Below, piece by piece: positions 34,401 through 42,494 of a stretch of 42,494 bases of DNA. This stretch comes from Saccharothrix carnea (GTDB lineage: Bacteria > Actinomycetota > Actinomycetes > Mycobacteriales > Pseudonocardiaceae): the NCBI RefSeq assembly GCF_003014735.1, contig NZ_PYAX01000030.1, forward strand, positions 1 through 42,494, given 5' to 3'. The notes under the pieces were generated by a model. It did not search any database and was not told where the DNA came from. It saw only the letters and a list, made by a program, of their open reading frames with translations. Positions within the stretch are counted from its first letter, which is position 1, and each line of letters starts with the position of its first letter. A program made the translations under genes and the position numbers.

Positions 34401-35710
34401 AGCATCAGCGCGACGGTGCCCGCGGTGTGCGGGGTGGCCATCGACGTGCCGGACAGGGTCCGGTAGCCGCCGCCCGGCGAGGCCGAGTAGACGTCGACGC
34501 CCGGTGCGGAGATGTCCGGCTTCACCCAGCTCGTCGGCCACTCGGCCGGCGGGTTGGTCCACTGGTCCTTGCGCACCACGGCGCCGCAGGAGAACGACGC
34601 GACGCTGTCGGAGCTGTCGGTCGCGCCGACGCCCACGGCTTCGAACACGTTGCCGGGGCTGGCCGTGCCGAGGGAGCCGCAGTTGTTGCCGATGGCGAAG
34701 GCCGGGAACGAGCCCAGCGCGCGGATGGCCCGCGTCGGCTGGACCATCGCGGCCTGGAAGCCGTTGCCGCCCAACGACATGCTGACGATGTCGGCCGGAC
34801 GTCCGGCCGGGTTGCCCGCCGCGTCGACCGGTGCGACGGCCCACTGCATGCCCGCCGCGACCTGCGCGAACGAGCCGCTGCCGCCGGGGATCACCAGGCC
34901 GTGCATCATCTCCGCGCCGGGTGCGACGCCGATCGCGGTGCCGGAGGTCGCGCCGCCCTGGATGGTGCCCGCCACGTGGGTGCCGTGGTAGGCGGAGTCG
35001 TGCGGCGTGGAGGCGACGAGGTTGCCCGTCGCGTCGAACTCCATCCAGCCGCCGGGGTGCTCGGGGTCGGCCGGGTCGTCGGTGACCATCTTGCCGGCCA
35101 GGTCCGGGTGGGTGATGTCCACGCCGGTGTCCAGGGTCGCGATGCGCACGCCGCTGCCGTCGACGCCGAGTTCGCCCCAGACCTGGGCCGCCCCGATCTT
35201 CCGCAGGCCCCAGGTGAGCTCGGCGGCCGGGGTGACATCCGCGGTGCTCGCGACCGGGTCGGGCGCGGTGAGCTCGAAGTTCGGGATCAGCTGCTCCACG
35301 CCGGGCACGGCGGCGAGCGAGTCGAGCGTGTCGGCGTCCGCGGGGAACTCCACCAGCAGCATGTTGGTGAGCCAGAAGCGGTTGACCACGGTCGCGGTCT
35401 CACCGATCGCCTCGGCGACCTCGGCCTGCGTGTCGGCCGCGTGGTCGCGGAGGGTGGCGAGGACCTCGTCGCGGTCGCCGGACAGCTCGGCGTTCGGGAG
35501 CATCAGCAGCGCCCGCACCGGCTCGCCCGCGGCGGTGGCGCGGACTTCGGCGACGAGTTCGGGCGCGATGGGCGCGGAGGCGGGGTCGGCCGGTGGCGCG
35601 GAGGTCGGGGCGAGGGCGGCGAACAGACCCACGGCGGTCGCGATGGCGAGCCCGGGTCTCGTCCAGCGTCTCGGAGAACGTCTGTGCTTCGGCAGGGGCA
35701 GGTGGCGCAT
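31448..35710 (-). CDS. Large secreted multidomain subtilase (S8)
   Basis: This 1420-residue exported serine protease has a signal peptide (about residues 1-45) and an I9-type prodomain (about 70-160). The S8 catalytic domain has D194 in LDTGVD, H245 in HGTHVAGT and S423 in SGTSMATPH. Behind it come two carboxypeptidase-regulatory-like beta domains (about 480-650), a glutamine-amidotransferase-like segment (about 655-880, HPIFEGY and NRHVLLSLHG), a CARDB-like domain and more beta domains. Such tails bind substrate or the cell wall. The ATG at 35710 lies behind TAGGAG; the in-frame ATG at 35764 would extend the protein past the signal. It degrades extracellular protein. A perfect hairpin follows the stop. 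Confidence 0.92.
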   Translation of the reverse strand: MRHLPLPKHRRSPRRWTRPGLAIATAVGLFAALAPTSAPPADPASAPIAPELVAEVRATAAGEPVRALLMLPNAELSGDRDEVLATLRDHAADTQAEVAEAIGETATVVNRFWLTNMLLVEFPADADTLDSLAAVPGVEQLIPNFELTAPDPVASTADVTPAAELTWGLRKIGAAQVWGELGVDGSGVRIATLDTGVDITHPDLAGKMVTDDPADPEHPGGWMEFDATGNLVASTPHDSAYHGTHVAGTIQGGATSGTAIGVAPGAEMMHGLVIPGGSGSFAQVAAGMQWAVAPVDAAGNPAGRPADIVSMSLGGNGFQAAMVQPTRAIRALGSFPAFAIGNNCGSLGTASPGNVFEAVGVGATDSSDSVASFSCGAVVRKDQWTNPPAEWPTSWVKPDISAPGVDVYSASPGGGYRTLSGTSMATPHTAGTVALMLSAAGDLPVSDVVDVLADTAFWDDRYAGAPPDTRFGKGRINAYEATRFVALDSGVRGVVTNAASGSPVSGATVRVEPGGRTVTTGADGAFTSRLEPGDYTVTVEAFGFGKTTVNATVTSGSFAAVDVVLTPAPYGRVTGVAELDGSGAGIPGVTVKVLGVPADLSAVSGADGTYTINGVPAGRYRVAASYPTFRAPGEVEVTVVAGEATTADFTFGPPARKVAIVDSSETRANQYRDVVFAPRGVETAYYNWNELDKAAQHATVVLGYGILTSNYDPVRFQAFLDATDANGTGVIFTDHANTTGNGIRQLSKHTGQPVSTGYNSAGGTSAVSYYEVTAAHPIFEGYAVGDRIPLDDSTRAKWVAWFDGYAGEGRQTIAGLGRTVEGVMGGGIGVDQRAENRHVLLSLHGVSATRGPADWTTQATDLFLRAIDWASPAPDPNQPYYALHDLKVSPGLVKASENVTVTVQVKNVGSSAGTYNAVLKVGGTAHTTTPVQLAAGQSKTVTWTVDPDRLGTFTVEVGHLTGSFRVRAPRVDLAVSTVDAPGAAAVGPLAGAVVELISGGQVRGLGKTDGAGRLSFEIPDTVGRYTLVVRKPTPEGGGDAYLLHRQITVIDDDVVTFAPRVLAGGARTSSIGENFAVRADIALDAADARHTGSVFLRPSGTAPHGYRYEPGTLVATLDRYEAVTVHSVRHLEQDWFLPSTKVGGLDWTTPYDVPFAFGGPAKVSLGDVVVGADGKATVDWSVTDAHGVPFATVMASALRPFLTLPDRAALEDVEGLVRAAAPNELKPVLRLFAPDGTPVRAGSINWNARPYAFTVDPGTAHGSYRLALDVDTGGYSGDLTGEARLRVGPEPVADVAVTDTRGTFAPRTHTQYDVRAVNRGTADSGPMAWTVRVAADRALSPSDVVLRLRVGSTWQRVTLTRDGGALTGTVVADAAVAAGAEHTWRMSLLVRATGTYTVSDTFTGAGISVTNADELVVGVR

Positions 35711-35993
35711 CCGGCGTCTCCTAGGTGTGAAGTTTTTACCCCTAAGACGATGGTTGAAATTCACTTTCGGTCAAGAGATCGCTCGGCGCTGCGTTCGGAC
35801 CCGAATGCCCCACCCGGCCGCCTCCGGTCGCGCGCGACTTCGTCGCCGGACGGTGTTCACAACACGTTGTTCAGCTCGCGCCGGCTGAACCTGAACACGC
35901 GCTCCGCCGCTTGACTGGGCGACCTCACAACGGGGCTCGTGGCGCGAACACCGCCGGCGCGACGCGCCCTCCCCCACGAACTACGGAGGCTCC
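35711..35993. promoter_or_regulatory. Divergent control region between the two subtilases
   Basis: These 283 bases are lower in GC near 35730-35775, where a minus-strand promoter is likely. ACAAC and GTTGT arms around AC at 35859-35870 form a small palindrome. GTTCAGC at 35869 pairs with GCTGAAC nearby, followed by a direct repeat of CTGAAC. GGAGG precedes the GTG at 35994. Confidence 0.45.
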
Positions 35994-38900
35994 GTGGCGC
36001 GAAGAGCAGTGGCGCTGGCGCTCACCGCCGCATTGGTCGCGGCGGTGCCCGCCCACGCCGCACCGGACCGGACCGGGCACGGCGGGCCGGGCCGGGCGTC
36101 GCCCACCGACCGGAAGACGGTCACGCTCGTCACCGGCGACCGGGTCGTCCTCGACGGTGACCGGCTCCTCTCGATCACCCCCGGCGCGCACCGGCCGAAC
36201 GTCCCGTTCCAGGTCACCCGGCACGGGGGCAGGCTGCACGTCGTCCCCGCCGACGTGGCGGCGACGCTGGCCGCGGGTCGGGTGGACCGGCGGCTGTTCG
36301 ACGTCACCGGGCTGGTCGAGGCCGGGTACGACGACGCGCACCGCGACACCGTGCCGGTGATCGTCTCCGGTGGCCGCCCGCCGTCCGGTGCGCGGGTGGC
36401 CGACGCGCTGCCCACCGTGGACGCGGTGGCGGCCGAGGTGCCGAAGGCGACCGGGTGGCGCGACCTGCCCGAGGGCACGGGCAAGGTGTGGCTGGACGGG
36501 ATGGCCCGCCCGCTGCTGGACCGCAGCACCACGCAGGTGGGCGCACCGGTGGCGTGGGCGGCGGGGTTGACCGGCGCGGGCGTGACCGTCGCGGTGGTCG
36601 ACACGGGCGTGGAGGGCGACCACCCCGACCTGGCCGGGCGGGAGGTCGCCGGTCGCGACTTCACCGACGAGCAGGACGGGATCGACCACTACGGCCACGG
36701 CACGCACGTCGCGGCCACCATCGCGGGCCACCGCGAGCCGTACCGGGGAGTCGCCCCGGACGCGCGGCTGCTCGACGCCAAGGTGTGCGACCGCCGGGGT
36801 TTCTGCCCGGAGTCAACGATCATCGAGGGGATGCGCTGGGCCGCGGAGCAGGGCGCGGACGTGGTGAACGTCAGCCTCGGGCTGATCGCCAGTGACGACG
36901 TCGACCCGGTGGAGGCGGCCGTCGACGCCCTGTCGGCGAGCCACGGCACGCTGTTCGTCGTCTCGGCGGGCAACGACGGTGACCAGGCGGGCACCGTGCT
37001 CTCCCCCGGCACGGCCGACTCCGCGCTGACCGTGGGCGCGGTGAACCGCGACGAGTCGCTCGCCGACTTCTCCAGCCGCGGCCCGAGGCCGGCGGACGGC
37101 GCGGTCAAGCCCGACCTCACCGCACCCGGCGTGGACATCGTCGCGGCCAAGCCGAGCACCCAGGTCCTCGGCACGCCGGTCGGCGAGCACCACATGGCCC
37201 TGTCCGGCACGTCGATGGCCGCACCGCACGTCGCCGGCGCGGCGGCGCTGCTGGCCCAACGGCACCCGGACTGGAACGGCGCGCGGCTGAAGGCGGGGCT
37301 GACCGCGTCGGCGCGACCGAACCCGGCGCTGGGCGTGCACGAGCAGGGCTCGGGTCGCCTGGACATCGCCGCGGCGCTGGCCGCGACGGTCACCAGCGAG
37401 CCGACGTCGGTGGTCCTCGGCAGGCACGAGTGGCCGCACGACGACGACGTGCCCACCGCGAAGCCCCTGCTCTACCGCAACGACGGGGCACAGCCGGTCA
37501 CGCTCGACCTGGCCGTCCAGGGGCGTGGACCGGACGGCGCGGAACACCGGGTGTTCTCGGTGTCCCCGACGCGGGTCACCGTCCCGGCGGGCGGCACCGC
37601 CGAGGTCTCCGTGACCGGTGATGCGCGGCAGGGGTCCGTGGACGGCGCGTACTCGGGTTCGGTGGTGGCGACCGAGGTCGGCGGCGCGGTGGTGCTGCGG
37701 ACACCGGTCGGGCTGCACCGCGAGGTGAAGAGCCACCCGGTCACCTTCTCCTACCCCGGCGCGCCGGAGGGCAGGCAGCTGACGGTCCTGGTGAACGTGG
37801 CCACGGGCGCGCAGACCTACGTGCGGAACGGCACCGCGAGGCTGCCCGAGGGCGACTACGCGGTGCAGACGTTGCTGGGCCCGGAGCTCGGCCCGCACAC
37901 CGTGGTCTTCCGGCCGGACCTGCGGGTGGAGGCGGCGACCCACGTGGTCCTCGACGCGCGTGCGGCGGGGCCGCTGGAAGTCGTGGTGCCCGACCCGGCG
38001 GCGACGCCGATCCTGCACAGCCTGGTGGTCGAGCGCAGGCTCGGCGAGCACACCGCGAGCGTGGCCGTGTACCACCCCGGCGGCTTCCCGCCCGGCACGC
38101 GGGTGGGCCACGCGGGGCCGTCGCTGCCCGCCGGCGAGCTGGACGTGTTCGTGGCGGCGCAGTCCGCGAGCCCTTCGGCGGCCTACTGGCTGGGGTGGGC
38201 CGTGCGGGGCCGGGTGCCGGACGGGTTCGTGCGCCGACCGCGCGAGTCCGACCTGGCGAAGGTGCGCACCACGATCGCGCTGAAGTCGTCCGGCGGGCCG
38301 CGGGACCTGGCCGGCCACGTGGTCACGCCGTCCGGGAGGGCCGGTCCGATGTTCTACACCGACGTCACCTCGACACCGGTTTCCACGAGGTACACGACGC
38401 CGGACATCGGCTGGCGGGCGTTGTTCTTCGACGAGAGGTTCTTGATGAGCGGTGATGAGGAGCGGTACGGCGCGGGCCTGACCTACGACAGGTCGTTCGG
38501 CGCGCCCGTCATCGGCCCGGTGATGTACTCCGGCGAGTACCCGAACCTGACGCGCGCCGGGAACGAGATCGCGGTGTCGCTGTCGCTGTTCGGCGACCGG
38601 GAGGGCAACGAGGGTTACTCCAGGACCACGTCCGCGCGGACGGCGCTGTACCGCGACGGCGAGCTGGTGGGCGAGAACGACAGCACCGGGCACGGCGTGT
38701 TCCAGGTGCCGCCGGGCCCGGCGTTGTTCCGGGCGCGGACCGAGGTGACGCGTGCGCCGGAGGTCTCGGACTTCAGCACGCACATCGCGGTCGACTGGAC
38801 GTTCCGCTCGGACACGACCCCCCGGGAGCAGCGGCTGCCGATGTCGGTGGTGCGGTTCACCCCGGTGCTGGACCACGCGGGCAGCACGCCCGCGTACCAG

Positions 38901-39146
38901 CCGCTGACCGTGCCGCTGGTGGTGGACCGTCAGCGCGGCGTGGACAACCCGCCGTTGCGGCACTTCCGGGTGGAGGTGTCCTACGACGACGGGCGGAGCT
39001 GGACGAGCCTGCCGGTGTTCGGCCGCGCGGCGCTGGTGGGCAACCGCGCCGAGCCGGGGACGTTCGTCTCGCTGCGCGTGCAGGCCGACGACGGCCGGTA
39101 CCGGAAGTTGAACCAGACGGTGATCCGGGCCTACCGGCTGCGTTGA
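35994..39146 (+). CDS. Secreted subtilase (S8), Streptomyces-type
   Basis: This 1050-residue exported protease begins with a signal peptide (MARRAVALALTAALVAAVPAHA) and the prodomain start TVTLVTGDRVV common in actinomycete subtilases. The triad is D203 in VVDTGVE, H238 in HGTHVAAT and S407 in SGTSMAAPH. About 600 residues of beta-rich C-terminal sequence follow, with no recognised named domain. The GTG at 35994 lies behind GGAGG. It is divergent from the other subtilase but differs in architecture, so the pair is not a recent duplication. A strong hairpin separates it from the convergent nSTAND gene. Confidence 0.93.
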   Translation: MARRAVALALTAALVAAVPAHAAPDRTGHGGPGRASPTDRKTVTLVTGDRVVLDGDRLLSITPGAHRPNVPFQVTRHGGRLHVVPADVAATLAAGRVDRRLFDVTGLVEAGYDDAHRDTVPVIVSGGRPPSGARVADALPTVDAVAAEVPKATGWRDLPEGTGKVWLDGMARPLLDRSTTQVGAPVAWAAGLTGAGVTVAVVDTGVEGDHPDLAGREVAGRDFTDEQDGIDHYGHGTHVAATIAGHREPYRGVAPDARLLDAKVCDRRGFCPESTIIEGMRWAAEQGADVVNVSLGLIASDDVDPVEAAVDALSASHGTLFVVSAGNDGDQAGTVLSPGTADSALTVGAVNRDESLADFSSRGPRPADGAVKPDLTAPGVDIVAAKPSTQVLGTPVGEHHMALSGTSMAAPHVAGAAALLAQRHPDWNGARLKAGLTASARPNPALGVHEQGSGRLDIAAALAATVTSEPTSVVLGRHEWPHDDDVPTAKPLLYRNDGAQPVTLDLAVQGRGPDGAEHRVFSVSPTRVTVPAGGTAEVSVTGDARQGSVDGAYSGSVVATEVGGAVVLRTPVGLHREVKSHPVTFSYPGAPEGRQLTVLVNVATGAQTYVRNGTARLPEGDYAVQTLLGPELGPHTVVFRPDLRVEAATHVVLDARAAGPLEVVVPDPAATPILHSLVVERRLGEHTASVAVYHPGGFPPGTRVGHAGPSLPAGELDVFVAAQSASPSAAYWLGWAVRGRVPDGFVRRPRESDLAKVRTTIALKSSGGPRDLAGHVVTPSGRAGPMFYTDVTSTPVSTRYTTPDIGWRALFFDERFLMSGDEERYGAGLTYDRSFGAPVIGPVMYSGEYPNLTRAGNEIAVSLSLFGDREGNEGYSRTTSARTALYRDGELVGENDSTGHGVFQVPPGPALFRARTEVTRAPEVSDFSTHIAVDWTFRSDTTPREQRLPMSVVRFTPVLDHAGSTPAYQPLTVPLVVDRQRGVDNPPLRHFRVEVSYDDGRSWTSLPVFGRAALVGNRAEPGTFVSLRVQADDGRYRKLNQTVIRAYRLR

Positions 39147-39151
39147 CGGGT

Positions 39152-39189
39152 CCGTGACGGCGCCGGGTGGGCTACCGGCGCCGTCACGG
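39152..39189. terminator. Bidirectional terminator between convergent genes
   Basis: A perfect 15-bp stem (39152-39166 with 39175-39189, arm CCGTGACGGCGCCGG) with an 8-nt loop lies 5 bases after the subtilase stop. It also covers the stop of the opposing gene. Confidence 0.78.
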
Positions 39190-41895
39190 GCACAGCGGCG
39201 GTGGTGACAGCCCCGGGAAGTGCGCCGCCCAGTCGACGTCGGCCGGGTCGGCGCACACGTCGCGCACCACGCGGTCGAGGTCCGCCGCGAGCCGCCACAG
39301 CGCGCCGTCGCGCGTGGTGAGCAGCAGCAGTTCGCCGGTGGCGGGGTCGTAGCGGGACAAGCTGAACTCCACGCCCGGCGCCCGCAGCGACAGCGGTTCG
39401 CGGCCACCGCCCAGGTCCCACAGCCACACCGAGTCGCGGTGCACCGCCGAGACGGCTCGGCCGTCGTGGGAGAACTCGACCACGGCCTGGCCGGGGACCG
39501 CGCCCGCCTCCAGCAGCGGCGTCGACCCGCCCGCCGGACCGAGCACGGTGAGGTGCGCGGCGTCGAGGTCGGAGACGGCGAGCGCGCCTCCCGGACCGGT
39601 CACCAGCCCGAGCCGGCCGGAGCGGCTGAGCACCGGGACCACCCGGCCGTCCAGGTACCGCACCTCCACGTCGCGGCGGTCGCCGTCACGGCGCACGACG
39701 ACCACGCCCGTGCCGTCCTGCAACGGCATGGCGTTCTCGACGCCGTCGCCGGGCAGGCGGGTGGGCGTGGTGTCACCGGGTCGCCAGTAGACCGCGGCAC
39801 CGTCCTGGAAGCCGACCAGGAGGGTGCCCGCCGCGTCGATGCCCTGGGGGAACGGCCAACCGGTCACGACGGAGGCCCGGCGGGGTGCGTCGGGATCGGC
39901 GAGGTCCCAGACCTGGAACTGGTCGGGGTGGACCACCGTGACCGCGGTGCGCTCGTCGGCGCTGATCAGGTTCAGGAAACCACCGGGCAGCACGATGATC
40001 CCCCCGGCTCGCCGCCGGTCCGGGTCGTCGCCGACCCAGAGGCGGTAGGTGATCTCGTCGGTTTCCCGGTCGTACTCGTCGTGCGTCACGGCGAGCCGGC
40101 CGGGCAAGCGCGCGTGACCCTCGCCCAGCGTGGTGGCGGTGCTCGCGGCACGGGCGATCAGCAGGGCGTCGCGGGCCTCGGCGGTGGGTGCGACGCGGTA
40201 GGCGGCCAGGGCGAGCGCCGCCGCGTCACGCGGGCGGGCCAGCCGGGCCAGGGCGGCGTCGGCGGCGCGCAGCGACAGCGCCTGGTTGCGCTCACGGGTG
40301 GCGGCGAACTGGGTGTTCACGGCGTAGGCGGTCGCGGCGGCGAGCAGCAGGACGAGCACGGCGAGGCAGGCGACGAGGCGCCGCAACCGCCGCACGCCCC
40401 GCCGGCGCTGTGCCTCCCGGTCCTGTTCGGCGGCCAGGCCCGCGTCGACGAACTCCCGTTCGGCCTCGTTGAGCCGGGGTGCGAGGCGGCGGGCCTGCTC
40501 CAGGTGGGCACCGCGGTAGAGGGCGTCCGGGTCGCGGTCGTGCGCGCGCCAGGCGTCGGCGGCGCTGGTGAGCCTGCGGTGGGCGCGCAACGCGTCGCGG
40601 TCCTCGGCGAGCCAGTCCACCAGCCTCGGCCACGCGCGCAGCAGCGCCTCGTGGGTCAGCTCGACGGTGTCGCGGTCGAGCGTGATCAGCCTGGCCGCGG
40701 CCAGTCGGTCGAGCAGCGCGTCGCCCGCGGGCAGTTCGGCGCGGGCCACCCGGCGGCGGGTGTCCTCGGTGCCGTCGCCGGGGGTGACCAGGCGCTGGAA
40801 CACCTGCCGTGCCGCCTGCTGCTCCGGCTCGGGCAGCGCTTCGTAGACCTGTTCGGCGGTGCGGGCCAGGGCGTGTTCGACGCCGCCCGCGTCCTCGTAG
40901 CCCGCCAGGGTGAGCACCGCGCCGCGGCGGCGGTGCCACGTCTCGACCAGCACGTGCGAGGCCAGCGGCAACGCGCCCTGGTGCGCGGCGACGTCCGCGA
41001 TGAGGCGGGCCACCAGCGAGTTCTCCAGCGAGACGCCCCGGCGGGCGGCGGGCTCGATGACGGCGCGGCGCAGCTGTTCCGGGCTCATCGGCCCGACGAG
41101 CGACTGCGAGCGGTGCAGGGCGTCCAGCAGCTCGGGGTGGCGGGCGCAGTGGCCGTAGAAGTCGGCGCGCACGCCGAGGACGACGCGGGCGGCACCGGCG
41201 GCGTGGGTGAGCGCCCGCACCAGCCATCGGCGGTCGGGCTCCGCGCAGAGCGTGAACGCCTCCTCGAACTGGTCAACCACGAGCAACAGGTCGTCGGCGG
41301 CCTGCCGCAGCAACACCCTCAGGTGCTCGGGGTCGGCGGCGAGCTCGGTACGCACGTCGACCGGTGACCTTTGGCCGGCCAGTGCCGCCGCCAGCTCGGT
41401 GATCGGGTCGGAGCCCGGCGTGATGATCACGTGCTCGCCCCACTGCGCGGCCAGACCCGCGCGCAGCAAGGAGGACTTGCCCGCGCCGGACGCGCCGAAC
41501 ACCCCGACGAAGGGCCGTTCGCGCACCAGCGCGAGCAGCCTGCCCACCTCGGCCTCGCGGCCGAAGAACCGGTCGGCGTCCGTGACCTGGTAGGCGGCCA
41601 GCCCCACGTACGGCGCGTCGCCGTGGTCCGCGCTCTCCGCCGCCAGCTCACGCCAGCGGGCCGTCCACTCCTCGACGTCTCCCCCGCAGGCGCGGACGAA
41701 CGCCCTGGTCACCGCGAGGCTCGGCAGCCTGCGCCCGGACACCGCCTCGGACAGCGCGGCGGGCGAGTAGTTCGCCAGCCGGCCGAGTTCGCGGTAGGAC
41801 GGCAGCCCGGCGACGCGCCGCAGCCGCCGCAGGTCACCGGCGAACTTCAGCACCGGCGTGTCCTCCTCGACCAGCGGACGTTCCAGGCGCGGCAC
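39184..41895 (-). CDS. HTH-nSTAND NTPase with membrane helix and beta-propeller
   Basis: This 903-residue protein combines an N-terminal XRE-like HTH (about 31-70), an nSTAND1 NTPase with Walker A GASGAGKS (134-141) and Walker B LLLVVDQFEE (D208), and a helical region. One membrane segment follows (about 506-527) and then a C-terminal beta-propeller of WD40 type, which would lie on the other side of the membrane. Such STAND proteins are signal-triggered switches; some act in defence against phage, others in regulation. Neither role is shown here. The start is the GTG at 41895 behind AAAGGGGG; a longer frame to 42165 lacks such a site. Confidence 0.88.
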   Translation of the reverse strand: MPRLERPLVEEDTPVLKFAGDLRRLRRVAGLPSYRELGRLANYSPAALSEAVSGRRLPSLAVTRAFVRACGGDVEEWTARWRELAAESADHGDAPYVGLAAYQVTDADRFFGREAEVGRLLALVRERPFVGVFGASGAGKSSLLRAGLAAQWGEHVIITPGSDPITELAAALAGQRSPVDVRTELAADPEHLRVLLRQAADDLLLVVDQFEEAFTLCAEPDRRWLVRALTHAAGAARVVLGVRADFYGHCARHPELLDALHRSQSLVGPMSPEQLRRAVIEPAARRGVSLENSLVARLIADVAAHQGALPLASHVLVETWHRRRGAVLTLAGYEDAGGVEHALARTAEQVYEALPEPEQQAARQVFQRLVTPGDGTEDTRRRVARAELPAGDALLDRLAAARLITLDRDTVELTHEALLRAWPRLVDWLAEDRDALRAHRRLTSAADAWRAHDRDPDALYRGAHLEQARRLAPRLNEAEREFVDAGLAAEQDREAQRRRGVRRLRRLVACLAVLVLLLAAATAYAVNTQFAATRERNQALSLRAADAALARLARPRDAAALALAAYRVAPTAEARDALLIARAASTATTLGEGHARLPGRLAVTHDEYDRETDEITYRLWVGDDPDRRRAGGIIVLPGGFLNLISADERTAVTVVHPDQFQVWDLADPDAPRRASVVTGWPFPQGIDAAGTLLVGFQDGAAVYWRPGDTTPTRLPGDGVENAMPLQDGTGVVVVRRDGDRRDVEVRYLDGRVVPVLSRSGRLGLVTGPGGALAVSDLDAAHLTVLGPAGGSTPLLEAGAVPGQAVVEFSHDGRAVSAVHRDSVWLWDLGGGREPLSLRAPGVEFSLSRYDPATGELLLLTTRDGALWRLAADLDRVVRDVCADPADVDWAAHFPGLSPPPLCP

Positions 41896-41969
41896 CCGTA
41901 CCCCCTTTCGACACCTCGATTCTCCCGCGTGGAGCTCGTGGGGCGAGGGCGGCCATCCGGACCAACGGA

Positions 41970-42013
41970 CGCGCCGGTGTGCCCCTCGCGCTTCGAAGGA
42001 GCACACCGGCGCG
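41970..42013 (-). terminator. Terminator of the CBM2 gene
   Basis: A perfect 13-bp stem (41970-41982 with 42001-42013, arm CGCGCCGGTGTGC) with an 18-nt loop lies 6 bases beyond the stop of the CBM2 gene. Confidence 0.72.
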
Positions 42014-42019
42014 CCGTGA

Positions 42020-42494
42020 TCAGGGGCTGGTGCAGGTGAGGGCACCGGTGGTCGGGGTGCTGCCGCTGACGATGAAGCCGAAGGTGGTCGAGGCGTTGGG
42101 TGCGAGGGTGCCGTTCCAGGCGGCGTTGCGCACCGCGGCCTCGGGGCCGGTCCCGACGAGCACACCGCCCCAGACCTGGGTGAGCTGCCCGGAGCCCAGC
42201 GACCAGCGCACGGTCCAGCCGGTGATCGCCGAACCGGCCGTCACCTTGACCTCACCCTGGTAACCGCCCTGCCACGAGTTCACCGTGCGGTAGGAAGCGG
42301 CGCACGCACCGGTCGGCGGGGTCGTGGTGGTGGTGGTGGTCGTTGTCGTGGTCGTCGTGGTGGTGGTCGTGGTGGTGGTCGTGGTCGGTGGGTTGTCGTT
42401 TGGTGCGACGGCTCGGCCGGTTGCGGGGGAGATCATGCCCGCGCAGAGGTTGCGGTTGGCGAGGTTGGCGGCGATTTGGGGGACGGCGTTGAGG
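42020..42494 (-). CDS. C-terminal part of a secreted protein with poly-Thr linker and CBM2 (partial)
   Basis: The frame is open to the window edge, so at least 157 residues are the C-terminal part of a longer gene. The order is an unknown domain end (LNAVPQIAANLANRNLCAG), a linker of about 22 threonines, and a family 2 carbohydrate-binding module (about 95 residues with conserved tryptophans in SWQGGYQG, GWTVRWSL and AAWNGTL, and terminal cysteines). CBM2 binds cellulose, chitin or xylan, so the missing part is probably a polysaccharide-active enzyme. I do not recognise its last residues. A terminator follows the stop. Confidence 0.9.
   Translation of the reverse strand, partial: LNAVPQIAANLANRNLCAGMISPATGRAVAPNDNPPTTTTTTTTTTTTTTTTTTTTTTPPTGACAASYRTVNSWQGGYQGEVKVTAGSAITGWTVRWSLGSGQLTQVWGGVLVGTGPEAAVRNAAWNGTLAPNASTTFGFIVSGSTPTTGALTCTSP
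42320..42388 (-). repeat. Trinucleotide-rich tract coding for the poly-Thr linker
   Basis: On the minus strand a run of ACC/ACG/ACA codons encodes about 22 threonines between the enzyme and CBM2 domains. Synonymous codons are mixed. Length change by slippage is likely between strains. Confidence 0.85.

Noticed and set aside
42320..42388. Tandem-repeat tract as a possible CRISPR or satellite
   Set aside because: It is a codon-level poly-threonine linker in frame with a CBM2 domain.

Overview
The window is very GC-rich, with strong G/C preference at third codon positions, many GTG starts and short overlapping operon joints. The gene families (SpoIIE-type phosphatases, FAAL ligases, Tat and Sec secreted hydrolases, class II cholesterol oxidase, many one-off regulators) fit an actinomycete. 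A Pseudonocardiales genus such as Saccharothrix, Lentzea or Actinosynnema is my best guess, but it is inferred from style and not from a marker gene. The content is accessory and secretory rather than core chromosome. I see no rRNA, tRNA, CRISPR array or intact insertion sequence.

Layout. 1-95 is the 3' end of a secreted-type gene, possibly a PL1 pectate lyase, with a perfect hairpin behind it. 913-2601 holds a GAF-SpoIIE phosphatase convergent with an RsbW-like ATP-binding protein. 2761-3318 is a four-EF-hand protein, divergent from a three-gene operon (3403-6375) of an SDR reductase, a fatty acyl-AMP ligase and an acyl carrier protein. 6580-8034 is a self-contained unit of promoter, TetR-type operator, alpha/beta hydrolase and TetR regulator. 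8072-12831 is a rhamnose-type sugar ABC importer with a clear promoter and a LacI-type operator, followed by a GH95 alpha-L-fucosidase (12903-15305). 15624-19194 is a three-subunit molybdenum hydroxylase of the PaoABC type.

19257-25636 carries two proteins without signal peptides that share an N-terminal LQxxxGNxAV motif and VQR tripeptides. One ends in an HNH nuclease. The other has a DUF4157 metallopeptidase-like domain followed by a possible papain/CHAP-like domain. They resemble cargo toxins of extracellular contractile injection systems and are the most interesting content here. Between them lie a Tat-exported class II cholesterol oxidase and an EstB-type serine hydrolase. A cytochrome P450 follows at 25649-26848.

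26849-28437 has a 151-bp imperfect palindrome that looks like a MITE, a short element repeated from 15.5 kb, an alpha-type carbonic anhydrase, a 20-bp palindromic operator and a large hairpin. 28438-31096 holds a stand-alone LuxR-HTH protein, a membrane-anchored double-HTH protein and a DUF1062 protein. 31448-39146 carries two large divergent secreted subtilases. 39184-41895 is an HTH-NTPase-beta-propeller (nSTAND) protein. The window ends inside a CBM2-bearing secreted protein.

Together the genes suggest a soil saprophyte that degrades plant polymers, sterols and protein outside the cell, imports a deoxysugar, and carries several regulatory units plus probable injection-system effectors. The structural injection machinery is not in this window.
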